From NCBI GenBank assembly GCA_036924085.1, contig JAVGWX010000013.1, forward strand, positions 53,569,904 to 53,633,903: a stretch of DNA of 64,000 nt, in the 5' to 3' direction. The stretch comes from Ariolimax columbianus (Eukaryota > Mollusca > Gastropoda > Stylommatophora > Arionidae). Each line of letters begins with the position of its first letter. The stretch's first letter is position 1. The notes beneath the pieces were generated by a model that did not search any database, was not told where the DNA came from, and saw only the letters and a list, made by a program, of their open reading frames with translations. Below are positions 23,701 through 32,869 of this stretch, piece by piece. Both the position numbers and the translations under genes were made by a program.

Positions 23701-24788
23701 TGGTGTTTCGTGTGTTGATGGTTTCACACAGCCCATCTGTCAGGATTGCAAATCTGTCCCAGTCGGCTCGTTTGTAATTCCAACGTGGGAGCGGTTTTGT
23801 TTCCTGTGGGCCTACTTCCATGTCAATGGTTAGCCTGATCGGCCTGTGGTTGCTACCTGCCAGTTGGTTTAGCACCTGGCGGTCTATTTTATGGTGTATG
23901 TCCTGTGTGGAGAAGGCCAAATCTGGAGTCGAGGTGGTATGCCATGTTCTTGAATAGAAGCTAGGGCTATCCTCCGACCTATTGATTAGGGAGAGATTTG
24001 TATCTATCTCCCAATCTTCCACTTCGTCACCTCTGCTGTCTGTGTCAGAGTATCCCCATCTCTCCGAGTGGCTGTTGAAATCTCCAACTACTATGCAGTT
24101 TGAGTCTCTGACCTCCATACTCGAGAGCGATAGGTCTCTATTTGGTGGTCCGTACAGATTGAAAATGCGGAGCTTCGTCTCTTGAGCCATTATGTCAATT
24201 CCTACAATTTCTGCTTGTCCGGTGTGATTGACAGATACCGCGCTACTCGGTATGCAGTTTCTGGTCAGTATCAAGACCCCTCCTTTGTGGCCTTCTCTAT
24301 CGAGACGGAAGGTCTGGTATCCTCTGATTGAGAATTTGTGATTATTGTTGAGGTGCGTTTCCTGGATACATGTCACTTCAATCTTACCTTCATGCAGGTG
24401 ATGTGTTAGGGAAAGTTTTTTGTTAATGACTCCCTCCGCATTTCACTGTAGTATTTTGAGGGTCTTGAGTTTTTGGTCAATAGAAGTTGCCCCATAGCCA
24501 TGTGCCTTGACTCCACGACACATGGGTGGGTGACCACCAGTAGTCAAGGGTGGGCCCCTTCGAGGCGTGAGGCCCGGCACTATCGCTGCCTGGCGGGACT
24601 CCGCAGGATGAGCGCCATGCGTTTTTCTAATCGGTTGTACTGTCATCATGCTGCGATTTACGTTGCACTGTTTTGTTAGGCTTGCGGCCCCGTGCATCTG
24701 ATTTCAACAGGCGTTTCTGTAGGGATGCCCTCCTTAGCCTTTGGCTGTCCCCAGCCTATCTGCAAGGCAGCAGTTGTTTATGATCAGA
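20763..24788 (-). mobile_element. Full-length LINE group B (I-superfamily-like) with 15-bp target-site duplication
   Basis: The element is 4.03 kb, flanked by identical GGGTATAATAGACTC at 20748-20762 and 24789-24803. It has a leader of about 90 bp, one long ORF (see 20789-24376) with a short upstream in-frame part, and a (GAA)n 3' tail. No separate gag-like ORF1 is seen. The perfect duplication and nearly open frame suggest a recent insertion, the youngest clear one in the window. It lies downstream of the papilin-like gene in the same orientation. Confidence 0.92.
20789..24376 (-). CDS. LINE group B ORF2: endonuclease, reverse transcriptase, RNase H
   Basis: The frame is open for 1195 residues. 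The endonuclease is at about 1-195 (CIQETHLN, VVGDFNSHSERWG, GSNHRPI). The RT is at about 400-700 (GYRPISLLSCVGKLMER, WVDLEKAFDKVWKDGL, QGVPQGGVLSPTLFLVYIND, MFADDLAMW near 634). RNase H is at about 925-1055 (AYTDGS, RAEAEAL, LLTDALAV, GNEEADRLA). The C-terminus has a CxCGTGKMTAEHLLQNC cysteine/histidine motif. The endonuclease SDH motif reads SNH, which probably kills cleavage; the copy at 60680 keeps SDH. The same frame extends upstream to a Met at 24697, interrupted only by TGA at 24443-24445 where LKILQ should be followed by Trp. The true start may therefore be 24697 and the protein about 1300 residues. Confidence 0.88.
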   Translation of the reverse strand: MTCIQETHLNNNHKFSIRGYQTFRLDREGHKGGVLILTRNCIPSSAVSVNHTGQAEIVGIDIMAQETKLRIFNLYGPPNRDLSLSSMEVRDSNCIVVGDFNSHSERWGYSDTDSRGDEVEDWEIDTNLSLINRSEDSPSFYSRTWHTTSTPDLAFSTQDIHHKIDRQVLNQLAGSNHRPIRLTIDMEVGPQETKPLPRWNYKRADWDRFAILTDGLCETINTRNTKMKPMVESLSKAIMQAATETIPRGARKNYKPYWNDELQKVEDAVTNARNMAEREQSMEANIALKAATAKYIHTLKLTARQSWKNKTESLNLDKDGNKLWKLVRAMNDETPSNKYITIKQGENLITGKKAANAFVDHYARANHIEVPADKHTDISEELKGHDNMNTAPEEHMMAKLTMREMEEAMKTLKKRKSPGKDGITNEMLMGLGQTAKRKLLSVLNQSWKRGIVPQAWKDAILVPVPKTGKDKTDPNGYRPISLLSCVGKLMERMINTRLMWHLEEKRILIPQQVGFRQHRSTEDQVILIAQEIEDAYQAQKHTVAVWVDLEKAFDKVWKDGLRVKLRRSDVCGKMYKWINHYLKQRTARVQVQGQMSKKVTLEQGVPQGGVLSPTLFLVYINDITENIPRRVHSSMFADDLAMWTSEKNLTIARNRMQTALTSLEEWANSWLVKINEEKTTCTIFSLSLKPQNTKLSLKGKFLQPNDNPTYLGITFDRRMTWKCQIERNRMKARERMAIMRKLAGTSWGADEGILKKLYTGRVRPVLEYGIAAWTTAAKANFDKVSKLQNQAMRIITGGMKSTPIVELEKITKLQSMTDRRDCRAQLQSEKLRRLTDHPMHQRLNNLGNGKLKRRNFAEIAKAKMHEDPINALTTPKPITTVRKPTWRQDIFPEVVENIPGIGNKNCQTEKERRDTTLSFISKSYPSMDWTHAYTDGSVTNTTQNGGAGAFLNLPNGRQITLSFATGKYTSNFRAEAEALRAAVEEMVTHSENESHIVLLTDALAVVTALKSQKNTELNDLRAALCKLCQQSAPKRVVVQWVPLHSYIQGNEEADRLAKEGARLPQTDTSMTYEESKRLFKARYMTKWETKHTGYTKNDAYYQLNRREQVVVFRLRTGHNRLRYHLFNKLKIGCTDECPCGTGKMTAEHLLQNCPTYEDQREQMWPSPVELQDKLYGSGDSLRMTAAFFEKIMVTV

Positions 24789-25010
24789 GGGTATAATAGA
24801 CTCAAGGGCGATCTTTACAATAAAATGAGGATTGGGACAGATAACAGATATAGGGAGCATACCATGACTGTTGAACACATCCTACATGCAGAAAGATAGA
24901 GAACAATTTTTGCCGAATGGGATAAATGAGAGAAAAATGTTTTACATCGTACAGCTTTACAAACAACAGTGGCCTTTTATAAGAGAAACAGGGACCTTGA
25001 TGTGAGGGTG
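24789..25010 (+). mobile_element. LINE group B', right piece of the split element, with the second target-site copy
   Basis: Begins with the duplicated target site (24789-24803), then reads RLKGDLYNKMRIGTDNRYR and EHTMTVEHILHAER. This continues the RTGYNRL motif cut at 20762. It is an older, diverged relative of the element inserted in it. Confidence 0.7.
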
Positions 25011-26401
25011 AACAATGTTGAAGAAGATTCTGTATAACATAACAAAAACCATGCCAGAAGAAGAATTTGTTGCTACATGTACATTTCCCTCAACAAGTGA
25101 GACTTTTCAAGGACTATCAAATGTTAAACCAGTTCTCCTCAAGGTAGCAATCCCCCAAACTAATTACAAGTATTACAATATATACATATTGTGGAGAACA
25201 ACACTAGTACAATATAAGAGGGCACAGGAAACTAACTTGTTTAATGGAGACATGAACCCCTGTTTGAAATATCCTCCCCACTAACTGAACATTTCTGTAT
25301 TGTATTTAACCACCTATGTCCCTATTTGTCTAGTAACATTTTCAAAGATATTCAATAATATATTCTCAGTTACCATATGAAAAAACAGTATGTAGTTACA
25401 ACTTAATAACTTTATGAGAATCAGAATAGCACTTTTGTTTTTGAACAAACATTGACTTGACATGTGTATAATAGATGTTTCAGTGAGGAGAATAATGCTG
25501 ACATAGCATTTAGGTAGAGTTGTATTTTAAAACTTATTTAATACCCGAGTGGATGGAGGTTCTCATGAAGATTAAAATGTATGCCAGGTTGTTTGGCTTT
25601 TCCCGTAGCTTATTTTCTCTGGTGTCTGCATTTTCTCCTAAAAATTGTTATTTGGCGACCTTCTCCAAAATGCCTCTTAAATATAATTAAGTTCATAAAC
25701 AGAGACATTTGTCAACCTAGACCTTTATTCCATAGTTGCAACTGGCTGAATGATGACACATTTTTTGGTTTGTCTAATTATCAGAATCTCCTAGCTTATG
25801 TCTTTCTTGTAGTTAGGTGCATCTGTCAGCTGGAGGTTCGGATTGCCTTTTACTATACTTTCTATTCTGTTGTCTTGTGTGTATCTTTTAAGAGTGCTTA
25901 AAATATACTAGAATAGCAATATACCAAAGGTAACTACATTTTATGAAACCAAGGAAAGAATTCACGAATTCAGTAAACAAAGTAGGAATACATTCAGTGA
26001 TTGCAATTACACATTAGAATGCAAGACATATTTTAAAATAGTTGCAAGCATTTATCTTAGTCTAAGCTTTTGCCTTTAATTTCCAGCATCTTCAGCCTTC
26101 TGCAACATTTTCATCAAATGTTTGTGATAACGTCTGAGATATTTCATAATAACTGATACATATTAACTAATTGAACTACATCAATATTGAATTCTAAATT
26201 ATGAAAATTATTTTGTGTTACATAAACATGTAATAACAAGATTTGGTTTATGTTGTTCCAAACAACAGAAAAGGTTTGTAATGAGAGAAACTCAACTGAG
26301 GTATTCTTAATACAAGAATTCTATACATGTACTATGAGTGTTAACTTCTAATGATATATACCCATTGTTATAACATATCTACTTGTAATGCAAGCAAGCA
26401 A
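25011..26401. other. Downstream/3' UTR region of the papilin-like gene, no other gene seen
   Basis: AT-rich. 25730-26401 is the likely 3' UTR if the AATAAA at 25724 is used. Plus-strand open frames at 25015-25284 and 25581-25901 show no recognised motif. Confidence 0.4.
25724..25729 (-). promoter_or_regulatory. Candidate poly(A) signal of the papilin-like gene
   Basis: AATAAA on the minus strand is the first exact hexamer I see downstream of the stop at 26402. It would give a 3' UTR of roughly 0.7 kb. The region between is AT-rich and shows no recognised repeat. Transcript data would be needed to confirm cleavage here. Confidence 0.35.
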
Positions 26402-26532
26402 TCAAAAAACTGTAGCTCTTCTGCATGACTGACAACATTTGTTTGCAAAGATCTGAAAACCACAAAGTCTGCCCGAAACAATAAGTTGACACTTTGTTCG
26501 TCCCATGATATCTTCACAATTTGTTTGTGGAT
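26402..26532 (-). CDS. Papilin-like gene, terminal exon with PLAC domain and stop
   Basis: The acceptor ATTCACAG ends at 26533 and is preceded by a T/A-rich tract. The exon enters in phase 1 and reads PQTNCED, RTKCQLIVSGRLCGF and NKCCQSC, then stops at TGA 26402-26404. The six cysteines in the order C..C..C..CC..C, with the CQLIV and CCxSC signatures, are those of a PLAC (protease and lacunin) domain. PLAC domains close papilin, lacunin and several ADAMTS-like proteins. The order Kunitz, Kunitz, Ig, PLAC separates papilin from ADAMTS proteins. The exon is about 43 codons and ends only six residues after the last cysteine. Confidence 0.83.
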
Positions 26533-26790
26533 CTGTGAATAAATATAAACATATTTTAAAGAAAACTCAACTCTAAAATTCATTTTTATACAAAAATAGT
26601 AGACACCTTTCCCTGCTAATTTTCAGCAACTATCTACTTACCTTTGAGGTTTACATAAATGTTGTGTCATTAATTTTGTATTGTGCCAATGTAAAAGTGA
26701 CAAGTCTGTAAATACATTTTACACCTGATGCATCAAAGTTAATGTATTTTTTCATAATATTTTGGGATCAAAATTACTTCCAGTGATAGA

Positions 26791-27033
26791 AAACACAGAA
26801 CAAGCATCAGAGCATCTATTCATGGATTGAAGATAATCAATTAAGCAACAAAGAGGATGATACAGATTCTGATTATAGGGTTAGTAGTGACAATGACAAC
26901 AGTGACATGGGTATTGACATCATTCAAGAGGGGGCACTAGTTAGCAATAGTTCTATTACCAGTAATGGGATATCCAGGCTTTTGAAAAAGCAGAAAGGTA
27001 AAGAAAAAGCCCCCATGAATAGAGATGATAGAT
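26791..27033 (+). other. Acidic open stretch, identity unknown
   Basis: About 80 codons stay open and encode a hydrophilic segment (DDTDSDYRVSSDNDNSDMG, then KKQKGKEKAPMNRDDR) that ends in the SINE-like insertion at 27034. The composition resembles the acidic N-terminus of piggyBac-type transposases, but no diagnostic motif is present. After the insertion the frame is lost. It may simply be chance. Confidence 0.25.
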
Positions 27034-27440
27034 GCAGATCTTCTTCTTCTTTGTTCTTTTTCAAACTCTCGCTACCAAGTCCTGAAAAGGGCTTTGCAAG
27101 TAGCAGGATGTAGTCTGGAGAACGAAATGCATTGTGGTGTAGCTTACTTACTTACTTAGTCGCTCCTCTTCTACCGTGAGGTGTAGAGGTTCGGTGTAGC
27201 TTACAGCTTAGCTGAAATTTTTGCACCTTTTGGTTCAACTTCAGCATTGCATTTTGGGGCACCAGGTTAGCTTTTCTGCTTTGATCCCTTCTTAGCCAGT
27301 TTGCCCTATTTTCCAGGATCATCACAAGGAGGTTGAGAATAGTCTTGGCAGCTCTGGGTCACTGGCCCTGACCTTAGCAGTCAGCTTTGGGTCACTGGTC
27401 GCCACAGCTCAGAATCTTGATCACAAATCCAGATCAGTTC
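27034..27440 (-). mobile_element. SINE-like (GAA)n-tailed element, long form, with a nested insertion
   Basis: The plus strand starts TTCTTCTTCTTTG (the tail), then CTCGCTACCAAGTCCTGAAA, TGGAGAACGAAATGCATTG, and the core TTTGCACCTTTTGGTTCAAC. It continues through GCTTTGATCCCTTCTTAGCC, TCCAGGATCATCAC, GGCCCTGACCTTAGCAGTCA and GTCACTGGTCGCCACAGCTC. The order is the same as in 53140-53514. It carries a 46-bp insertion at 27147-27192. Confidence 0.8.
27147..27192 (-). mobile_element. 46-bp retroelement tail fragment with (TAAG)n end and target-site duplication
   Basis: Flanked by identical GGTGTAGCTTA at 27136-27146 and 27193-27203. On the minus strand the insert ends in TAAGTAAGTAAG, a repeat-type 3' tail. 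This is a very short 5'-truncated copy of an unknown element, inserted after the SINE-like host element. Confidence 0.7.
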
Positions 27441-28205
27441 TTGTTAGTGTAGAACCAAGAGAGACAACAGTATCTAAAGTAAATGGTAATCATTTACATG
27501 AGAAACAACTGGAATGAGGTTGATGCGGGTTCAACTGAAAATGATTTTTTGCTTCTTCCCTCCACCAAGTAGGCTAACTGGTGTAAATCCAGAGATTATT
27601 CCTCAATTTCTGCTCATATGTCAAGATGGCATCAATTTGTTGATCCTGGCTTTAAAAAAAAAATGTTTCTTAGAAAGTTCTTTTATGTAATTTATTTTAC
27701 TACCTTTTGCTATGGCTGATTTTAGTAGTCATTGCAATCTTTTCGGCCCATTGTCATCATTAGTTTGCATTAAATTTTTTTCTGTTTCACCTTATCAACC
27801 AGTCCTTTGTCTTTGAGCATTCTTCTTGTTATTAGAAGTATTTTAGTATCACCACAGATCCAACTACTATTCATTGCGATGCCAATCCTGTCCCCTAATT
27901 TATTCTATTAGCTTGGCAGCATCAATTATTGTGGGGATCTCTGAAGCCATCATTTGTAAGGAAGAGTGTTTAGATTCAATGCCACATTAACTAGTCTGTG
28001 GTCACTGTCTATTTTGCAACAGCAGCTATGACCCCATGCTACCATTGCATAAATGTAGGAAAGTAAATATTGATATATTAGGGGGTCACAGTAACTGAAT
28101 ACCAATGGTGAATGATACATTTGAAGGAAGGTGAATATTAATACTGATATCAACTATATTTAAAACTGTCCTAGAACTTATTTGTATATTAATAAAATTA
28201 ATTAC
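27441..28205. other. Intron between the Ig and PLAC exons, unassigned part
   Basis: No recognised element; the donor GTAATT at 28205 begins this intron on the minus strand. Confidence 0.5.
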
Positions 28206-28478
28206 CATGAAACTTGATGTGTACTGTTGAAACATCTTCTGCCTTGTCTTGCTCGTTGAACGCAATGCATTTATACAATCCTGAATCTTCAATAGATACT
28301 GCTCTGATTATAAGATCACCTTTCCTCACAGTAACCTTTCCTTCAGATTTTAGCACATTACCCTCTTTGATCCATTCCAGTTGAGGTACTGGATAACCAG
28401 TGCCTTTACAAAGTAGGTGTACAGTATCACCTTCAATAAAGATGCCTTGGTGACTCTGTATTTCAGCTCCAATGTTTT
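28206..28478 (-). CDS. Papilin-like gene, immunoglobulin I-set exon
   Basis: The exon is 273 bp with phase 1 at both ends, the usual symmetrical form of Ig module exons. It encodes an I-set Ig domain: HLLCKGTGYPVP (first cysteine), LEWIKEG (core tryptophan), a KVTVRKGDLIIRAV strand pair, then EDSGLYKCIAFN, the DxGxYxC motif with the second cysteine. The acceptor is GGCAG at 28479-28483 and the donor is CATG|GTAATT at 28206/28205. Joined to its neighbours it restores a lysine codon upstream and an aspartate codon downstream. Vertebrate papilin has three Ig domains. Only one is visible here, so others may be missing or unrecognised in the 12.3-kb intron. Confidence 0.85.
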
Positions 28479-28699
28479 CTGCCAGATCATAAATATGAAT
28501 TATCTGGCCAACAATTATAAAAATGGTTATGTGAATGTAATAATCACATGTACATAGAATTTTAAGTGATATATCACATAATATGTTATTATTGATAGGA
28601 CGGTTTAAATAGGATCCAGAAATGAAAAATGCTTTCACTAAATACACTAACATGTTAGAATGTATATTTAACTTCACTTAAATTAAAGTTTTTATACTG

Positions 28700-28760
28700 G
28701 ATTAAAAAACTCTGCAGAGTCTGTTGACAACCAGTTTCTCATTCCAGTCATGTAGTTTCA
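28700..28760 (-). mobile_element. CR1-like LINE, terminal 3' UTR scrap
   Basis: Contains AACTCTGCAGAGTCTGTTGA, CAACCAG and a TTTATACTGG start on the plus strand, the mirror of the CR1-like 3' UTR seen at 3070-3115 and 46920-46970. 28761-29750 shows nothing recognised. Confidence 0.55.
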
Positions 28761-29754
28761 TCACAAAGTGACCAACGGATGATTAGAATGTTCATGCGTC
28801 CTGAAGTTGTCCCCTTGCTGTCATACTGACGCTGGGGCAGTTAAGGTTGATGATCTAGGGTTGGTATTGGCCATCCTTTTCCTGATCAGAGGGCTAGTAC
28901 TGATTAAGGTTGTAGGTTTAACTGCTTCTGCACCACCACTCCCTCTGCCTCCGTTACCCATTGTTTACTTGTAAATTGACAGCCTTTTGAGAAGTTCACT
29001 AATGAGGATGATGGAACATGATTTTCATAAATTTTCTGCATATCTCTATTAAAATGAGCTGTGTATAAAAAATGCTAGTAATATTGACAGTAAGACTAGG
29101 TCACAGTGGCCTACACTATTCAATGACATCAACAACAAAAACCAGCTGGAATACTCGATGTGGAGCATTGGACATGATGAAATATAACATTGAAAACAAC
29201 TACCACACCATGTAGTGAACACAATGGTGGATTTTGATGCACGAATCCATTTATGTGCAGGGACTGGTTGAAAATGGTATGCCACTTGTAACTCCACCTA
29301 CAAATACTAACAGAGACTGGCTTGCTGTGACTAGCATCATCTATTAGTTCTTAAAATACACTGCATTATGGTTGCCAGATGCATAATACTAGTATACAGT
29401 CTGTTTTTTGAGCTGTAGGCCATTCAACTTTTGACAGCCAACTAATCAACCTCAAACTTTAAAAAAAATTATGATTCTTTAATTAAGACTAATGTTGTTG
29501 TAGGATTTCTGCAATATACATCTATCACAAGAAACTCGAACAAACCTGAGCACCTTATGAGCACAAATTTAATGGCCTGCAATCTGCATTTTCAAAAAGC
29601 TTTGTATTTTGTCTTCTTCTTTCCAGTATTCTATGATGTTATTTGGGATACCACATCTTACTGTATTATGAAATGTCTTTAAATGTTCAATAAGACATTT
29701 TACAGCTTAAAAAAATGCTTGTTTCAGCTTAAAAACTTTGTCTTCTCCCATTTT

Positions 29755-29960
29755 TCCAGTGTTATACGGCGGTAGTAATCTGGTACCCCTGTGGTAAAAA
29801 GGGACCAAGTGGAAGACCTCCAATGAGTTGGTCAGATTCCCTTACTGTATTGTACACTGCAACATCCAAGATGCCTCTGGAGGAAGGCTTACCATGTACT
29901 GCACTTCCGTGGCACAAGACAAGGTCCACTGGAGACGAAGCTGGAACTCGCAACTACACT
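29755..29960 (+). mobile_element. LINE C-terminal fragment, group unclear
   Basis: Reads WYPCGKKGPSGRPPMSWSDS followed by LTVLYTATSKM. The GKKGPxGRPPxxWxDS motif is the basic C-terminal signature of RTE/I-type LINEs. The rest is not aligned. 29961-30770 is otherwise empty. Confidence 0.45.
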
Positions 29961-30774
29961 GAGGAATGGGTCATCAAGATCCATTGTATTGCATTATACT
30001 CTTTTATTATTTATCATTGTTATTGTTTGAAGAAAAATTAAGCATTGAACTTAAATCTTGCGAGTATTAAAATTCTCTTTCATTTATGCAGGATATTTGT
30101 TTCCATCTATGAAAATGTCCTTTTATAGATATAATATTTTAGGAGTTTAATTTATAAATATTGATCATTACTTCTTCAGACTTACTCTATGTTCAAAAGC
30201 TTTATCATGAGGAAAAATCAGTTATTGGTAGTAACTAAGAATTGTAACCTCTTCCTAATATAGGTCTCCATTAGTCACCGGTAACAGTTAATAAATCATG
30301 TGAGAACAACTAGTGGAACATTTATAAATCAATTTTTCTGCAAGTATAAAACACTTTTTTAGTTTGAGAAGAATTTATCACCAAACAAAGATAGAAAAAT
30401 CAATTACTCTGATTACTTCATGAAATACATGTGTAGGCTGGGATTGATAGATGATGGAAAAGATTGATGAAGAACTTCCAGTATGAGAACACTTGGACTT
30501 TGAGAACTAAATATGTTTTTCACATTCTCTTCATGTTTATCCAGTTTAATATTTTTCTGTCAATCATATCGAGAGTTGCAATAAATGGATTTTCAATCAT
30601 GAGATTGAGATCCTTGATGTATGCACTTGCTTATTGGTCTTTGATGTAGCCTGTAACCAGCTCTTTTGTAAAGGGCATGCAGTCGTTGTTGATTGGGTTA
30701 TATTCTCATGAAGATGATTAACCTATTTTATTTGCTGTATTCCTATGGATTTGACATCCATGAAGCCGAAATTT

Positions 30775-31400
30775 AAAAGTGCGAAGCAATCATTTGAGAA
30801 CCTTGGAAACGGAGCCAGGACCGGTCCCAAAAAAACTTGGTGGTTCCAGGAATCACAAAGAAAAGTGAACAATCAGCAACAGAACAAATAATCCATGTTC
30901 TGCAGGAGCTCAAGAAACAGTGCCCTAGCAACTTCTGAACACAATGTATACACAGATGGATGGGTCTATGTGAGCTAAAAAAGGGGAGGCAGGGGAATCT
31001 ACATCGCACACCCCAATGGTGATATATAAAATCCCTCGCCATCCATAGAGCTATAAAGAAGCAAATACACTCATCAAACAATCCATGATGACGGTCATCA
31101 GAACAGAATACAAGCCAGAAAACGACAGCATAGAAAAGCTGGAGAGAGATGCACAGACAAAGAAATTCAGACTCAGAATGAGACATTGCAGACTCAAGGC
31201 CCACCTCCATAAATTGGGTCTCAGAGACACCGCCACATGCGACATGGAACACCAAAGCAAACACCAGAAATATATCCTGCAGGACAGCCTTACCTATATA
31301 GACCAAAGAGATGCAGTCTGGCCTGGGTCAGCTACCATGTTGGAGGATAGGCCAAGATCTGAAATGCAGTCTCCTTCGTGAACCTCTTTGGACTAGAAGT
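30775..31400 (+). mobile_element. LINE group B' fragment, RNase H to C-terminus
   Basis: Degraded RNase H traces (YTDGW, GIYIAHPNGDI) are followed by an open segment at 31085-31381 that reads TKKFRLRMRHCRLKAHLHKL and GLRDTATCDMEHQSKHQ. This corresponds to FRLRTGHNRLRYHLFNKL and the cysteine/histidine motif of group B. Confidence 0.6.
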
Positions 31401-31451
31401 CAGTTGGCATATCTTCTACTTTGTAAGCTTTCATATGTCAACTCAAATATA

Positions 31452-31507
31452 TTTAAAGAAAGCAGTGGTTAGCCTGAAGCCATTGGTATCTCCATAGAGC
31501 TTGTCCA
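31452..31507 (-). mobile_element. LINE group B' 3' scrap
   Basis: Minus-strand reading LDKLYGDTNGFRLTTAF, as in LDKLFGDSNNLRLTTVF at 59460. Only about 55 bp. A short minus-strand CR1-like 3' UTR scrap (GACTCTGCAGAGTC) follows at 31508-31560. Confidence 0.6.
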
Positions 31508-31604
31508 GTTATAAAGACTCTGCAGAGTCTGTATACAACCAGTTTCATTTACATTTCCTTGCTCCAAGATATGCGAATCTAATCTATTTCTAAATTCCCA
31601 GTTA

Positions 31605-31930
31605 ATACTATTAATACTGCCAACGAGGTAGTAGAGGCAGGGACTGTTAATGCATTTAAGAATAGGTTGGATGTGCATAGCTTTAAGAGCAGGGTATCTG
31701 CCGAAGACAGATGTGTCGGACCGAAAGGTGCAAATATCGCAGTCAAACTGTAAACTAGCGACACAACGCATGCCGTTCTCCAGACTACATACTGCTACTT
31801 GCAAAACTGTTCATGACTTAGTAGCCGGAGATTGAGAACGATCACAGAAGAAGAAGAGAAGAGCTGGGTAATGCAAATGTAACTGGTTGTATACAGACTC
31901 TCCAGAGTCTTCTAAACCAGTACAAATACG
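31605..31930 (+). mobile_element. CR1-like LINE 3' end, interrupted by a SINE-like element
   Basis: Codes EVVEAGTVNAFKNRLDVHSF and, after the inserted element, continues GTAATGCAAATGTAACTGG, TATACAGACTCTCCAGAGTC and TAAACCAGT, the standard 3' UTR of this group. Confidence 0.8.
31697..31858 (+). mobile_element. Short SINE-like element with (GAA)n tail and target-site duplication
   Basis: Starts TCTGCCGAAGACAGATGTG, matching 16905-17068 from the first bases to the (GAA)n tail. Flanked by AAGAGCAGGGTA (31685-31696) and AAGAGCTGGGTA (31859-31870), a 12-bp duplication with one difference. The host is the CR1-like 3' end. Confidence 0.88.
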
Positions 31931-32039
31931 TCCTTGCCTACATTACTTCCTGTGGCAATACATTCCAAGTACTATGTTTCTGTTTCTAAGAATTGATGTC
32001 ACTGCACTCCAGGCATACCCATAGGTGCTCAGTCTCTCT

Positions 32040-32830
32040 TATCAAATGATATAAGGTATGGATACTGATGGTCCCTGTAGCTTGCTGGTTGTACACTCTC
32101 CTGCGCCCCCTCTGCTCGAACCTCGTTTAATATTGAAACTTTGCAGTCTGTGGATGGATCCTTCATCAACTGTGGTGTCCTCATCCAGCAGGCGGCCATT
32201 GATTAATTTCAAAATGTCACTTCTATCCATCACTAATGTGCCCATGATAGTAGCTTGTAAAGCCATGATGTCAGCTCTTTCATTGCCCTGAACCCCGGCA
32301 TGAGCAGGACAGTAGATCCATGTCAAAGCCTGGAGGTTTGACTCTTCTACAGCTGCTATCCACTCGTACCTAAGCCATCCCTTCTGTACTCTCTGAAGTA
32401 CGGCTTACGCGTCTGTCACGATGACAGCCCTTGTTATAGAAGTCTCAGATATCCAGGTCACTGCTTCCATCTTCATTCTCATACTGGAGGTTGTTGACAT
32501 GTATGCCCTACTGCGCTTAGCAACGACCTCTTCTCTCACTCTAGCCGAAAAATCCCAGCCTGATGTCCAACTGCGCACGACTGATCCGTCTGTGTATATG
32601 ACAGCGTCACTCTCCTGGGTGTTCTCAGTTATCAGCTGATTTACCTCGTGCTCTGCTCTCCCGTTGCTCCATTCTCTGCATTCCTTGCCTAAGGTTCTGA
32701 TGACTCTCTGGTACTCTATCATTCTATCCAGTGTGGACCCATTCTTCCCGTTTAGCTATCGTCTCGGCGGCTGTTTCTTGCTTTGACTAAAAACCCTCAT
32801 TCACATCATACTCAAAGGTTCCAGCATTAT
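32040..32830 (-). mobile_element. LINE group C, RNase H and C-terminus
   Basis: Reads QESDAVIYTDGSVVRSW (first catalytic Asp), TSSMRMKMEAVTW (Glu), VIVTDA then a stop (third Asp), LTWIYCPAHAGVQGNERADI (His and last Asp) and LMDRSDILKLINGRLLDEDT. It is close to the copy at 48470-49200. A stop in place of Gln follows VIVTDA, and a frame break lies near the C-terminus. Confidence 0.82.
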
Positions 32831-32869
32831 CCCAGGTCTCCTTCGCTGTTCTGTAGCTGCCCAGCGTAT

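Noticed and set aside
21300..24185. Many plus-strand open frames of 60-166 residues
   Set aside because: All are shadows of the 1195-codon minus-strand LINE frame.
26791..27033. PiggyBac transposase N-terminus
   Set aside because: Only acidic composition fits; no diagnostic catalytic or cysteine-rich motif is present, so it is listed as unknown.
28479..28677. N-terminal extension of the Ig open frame as coding sequence
   Set aside because: It lies upstream of a good acceptor, has no domain similarity, and is AT-rich intron-like; the exon begins at 28478.
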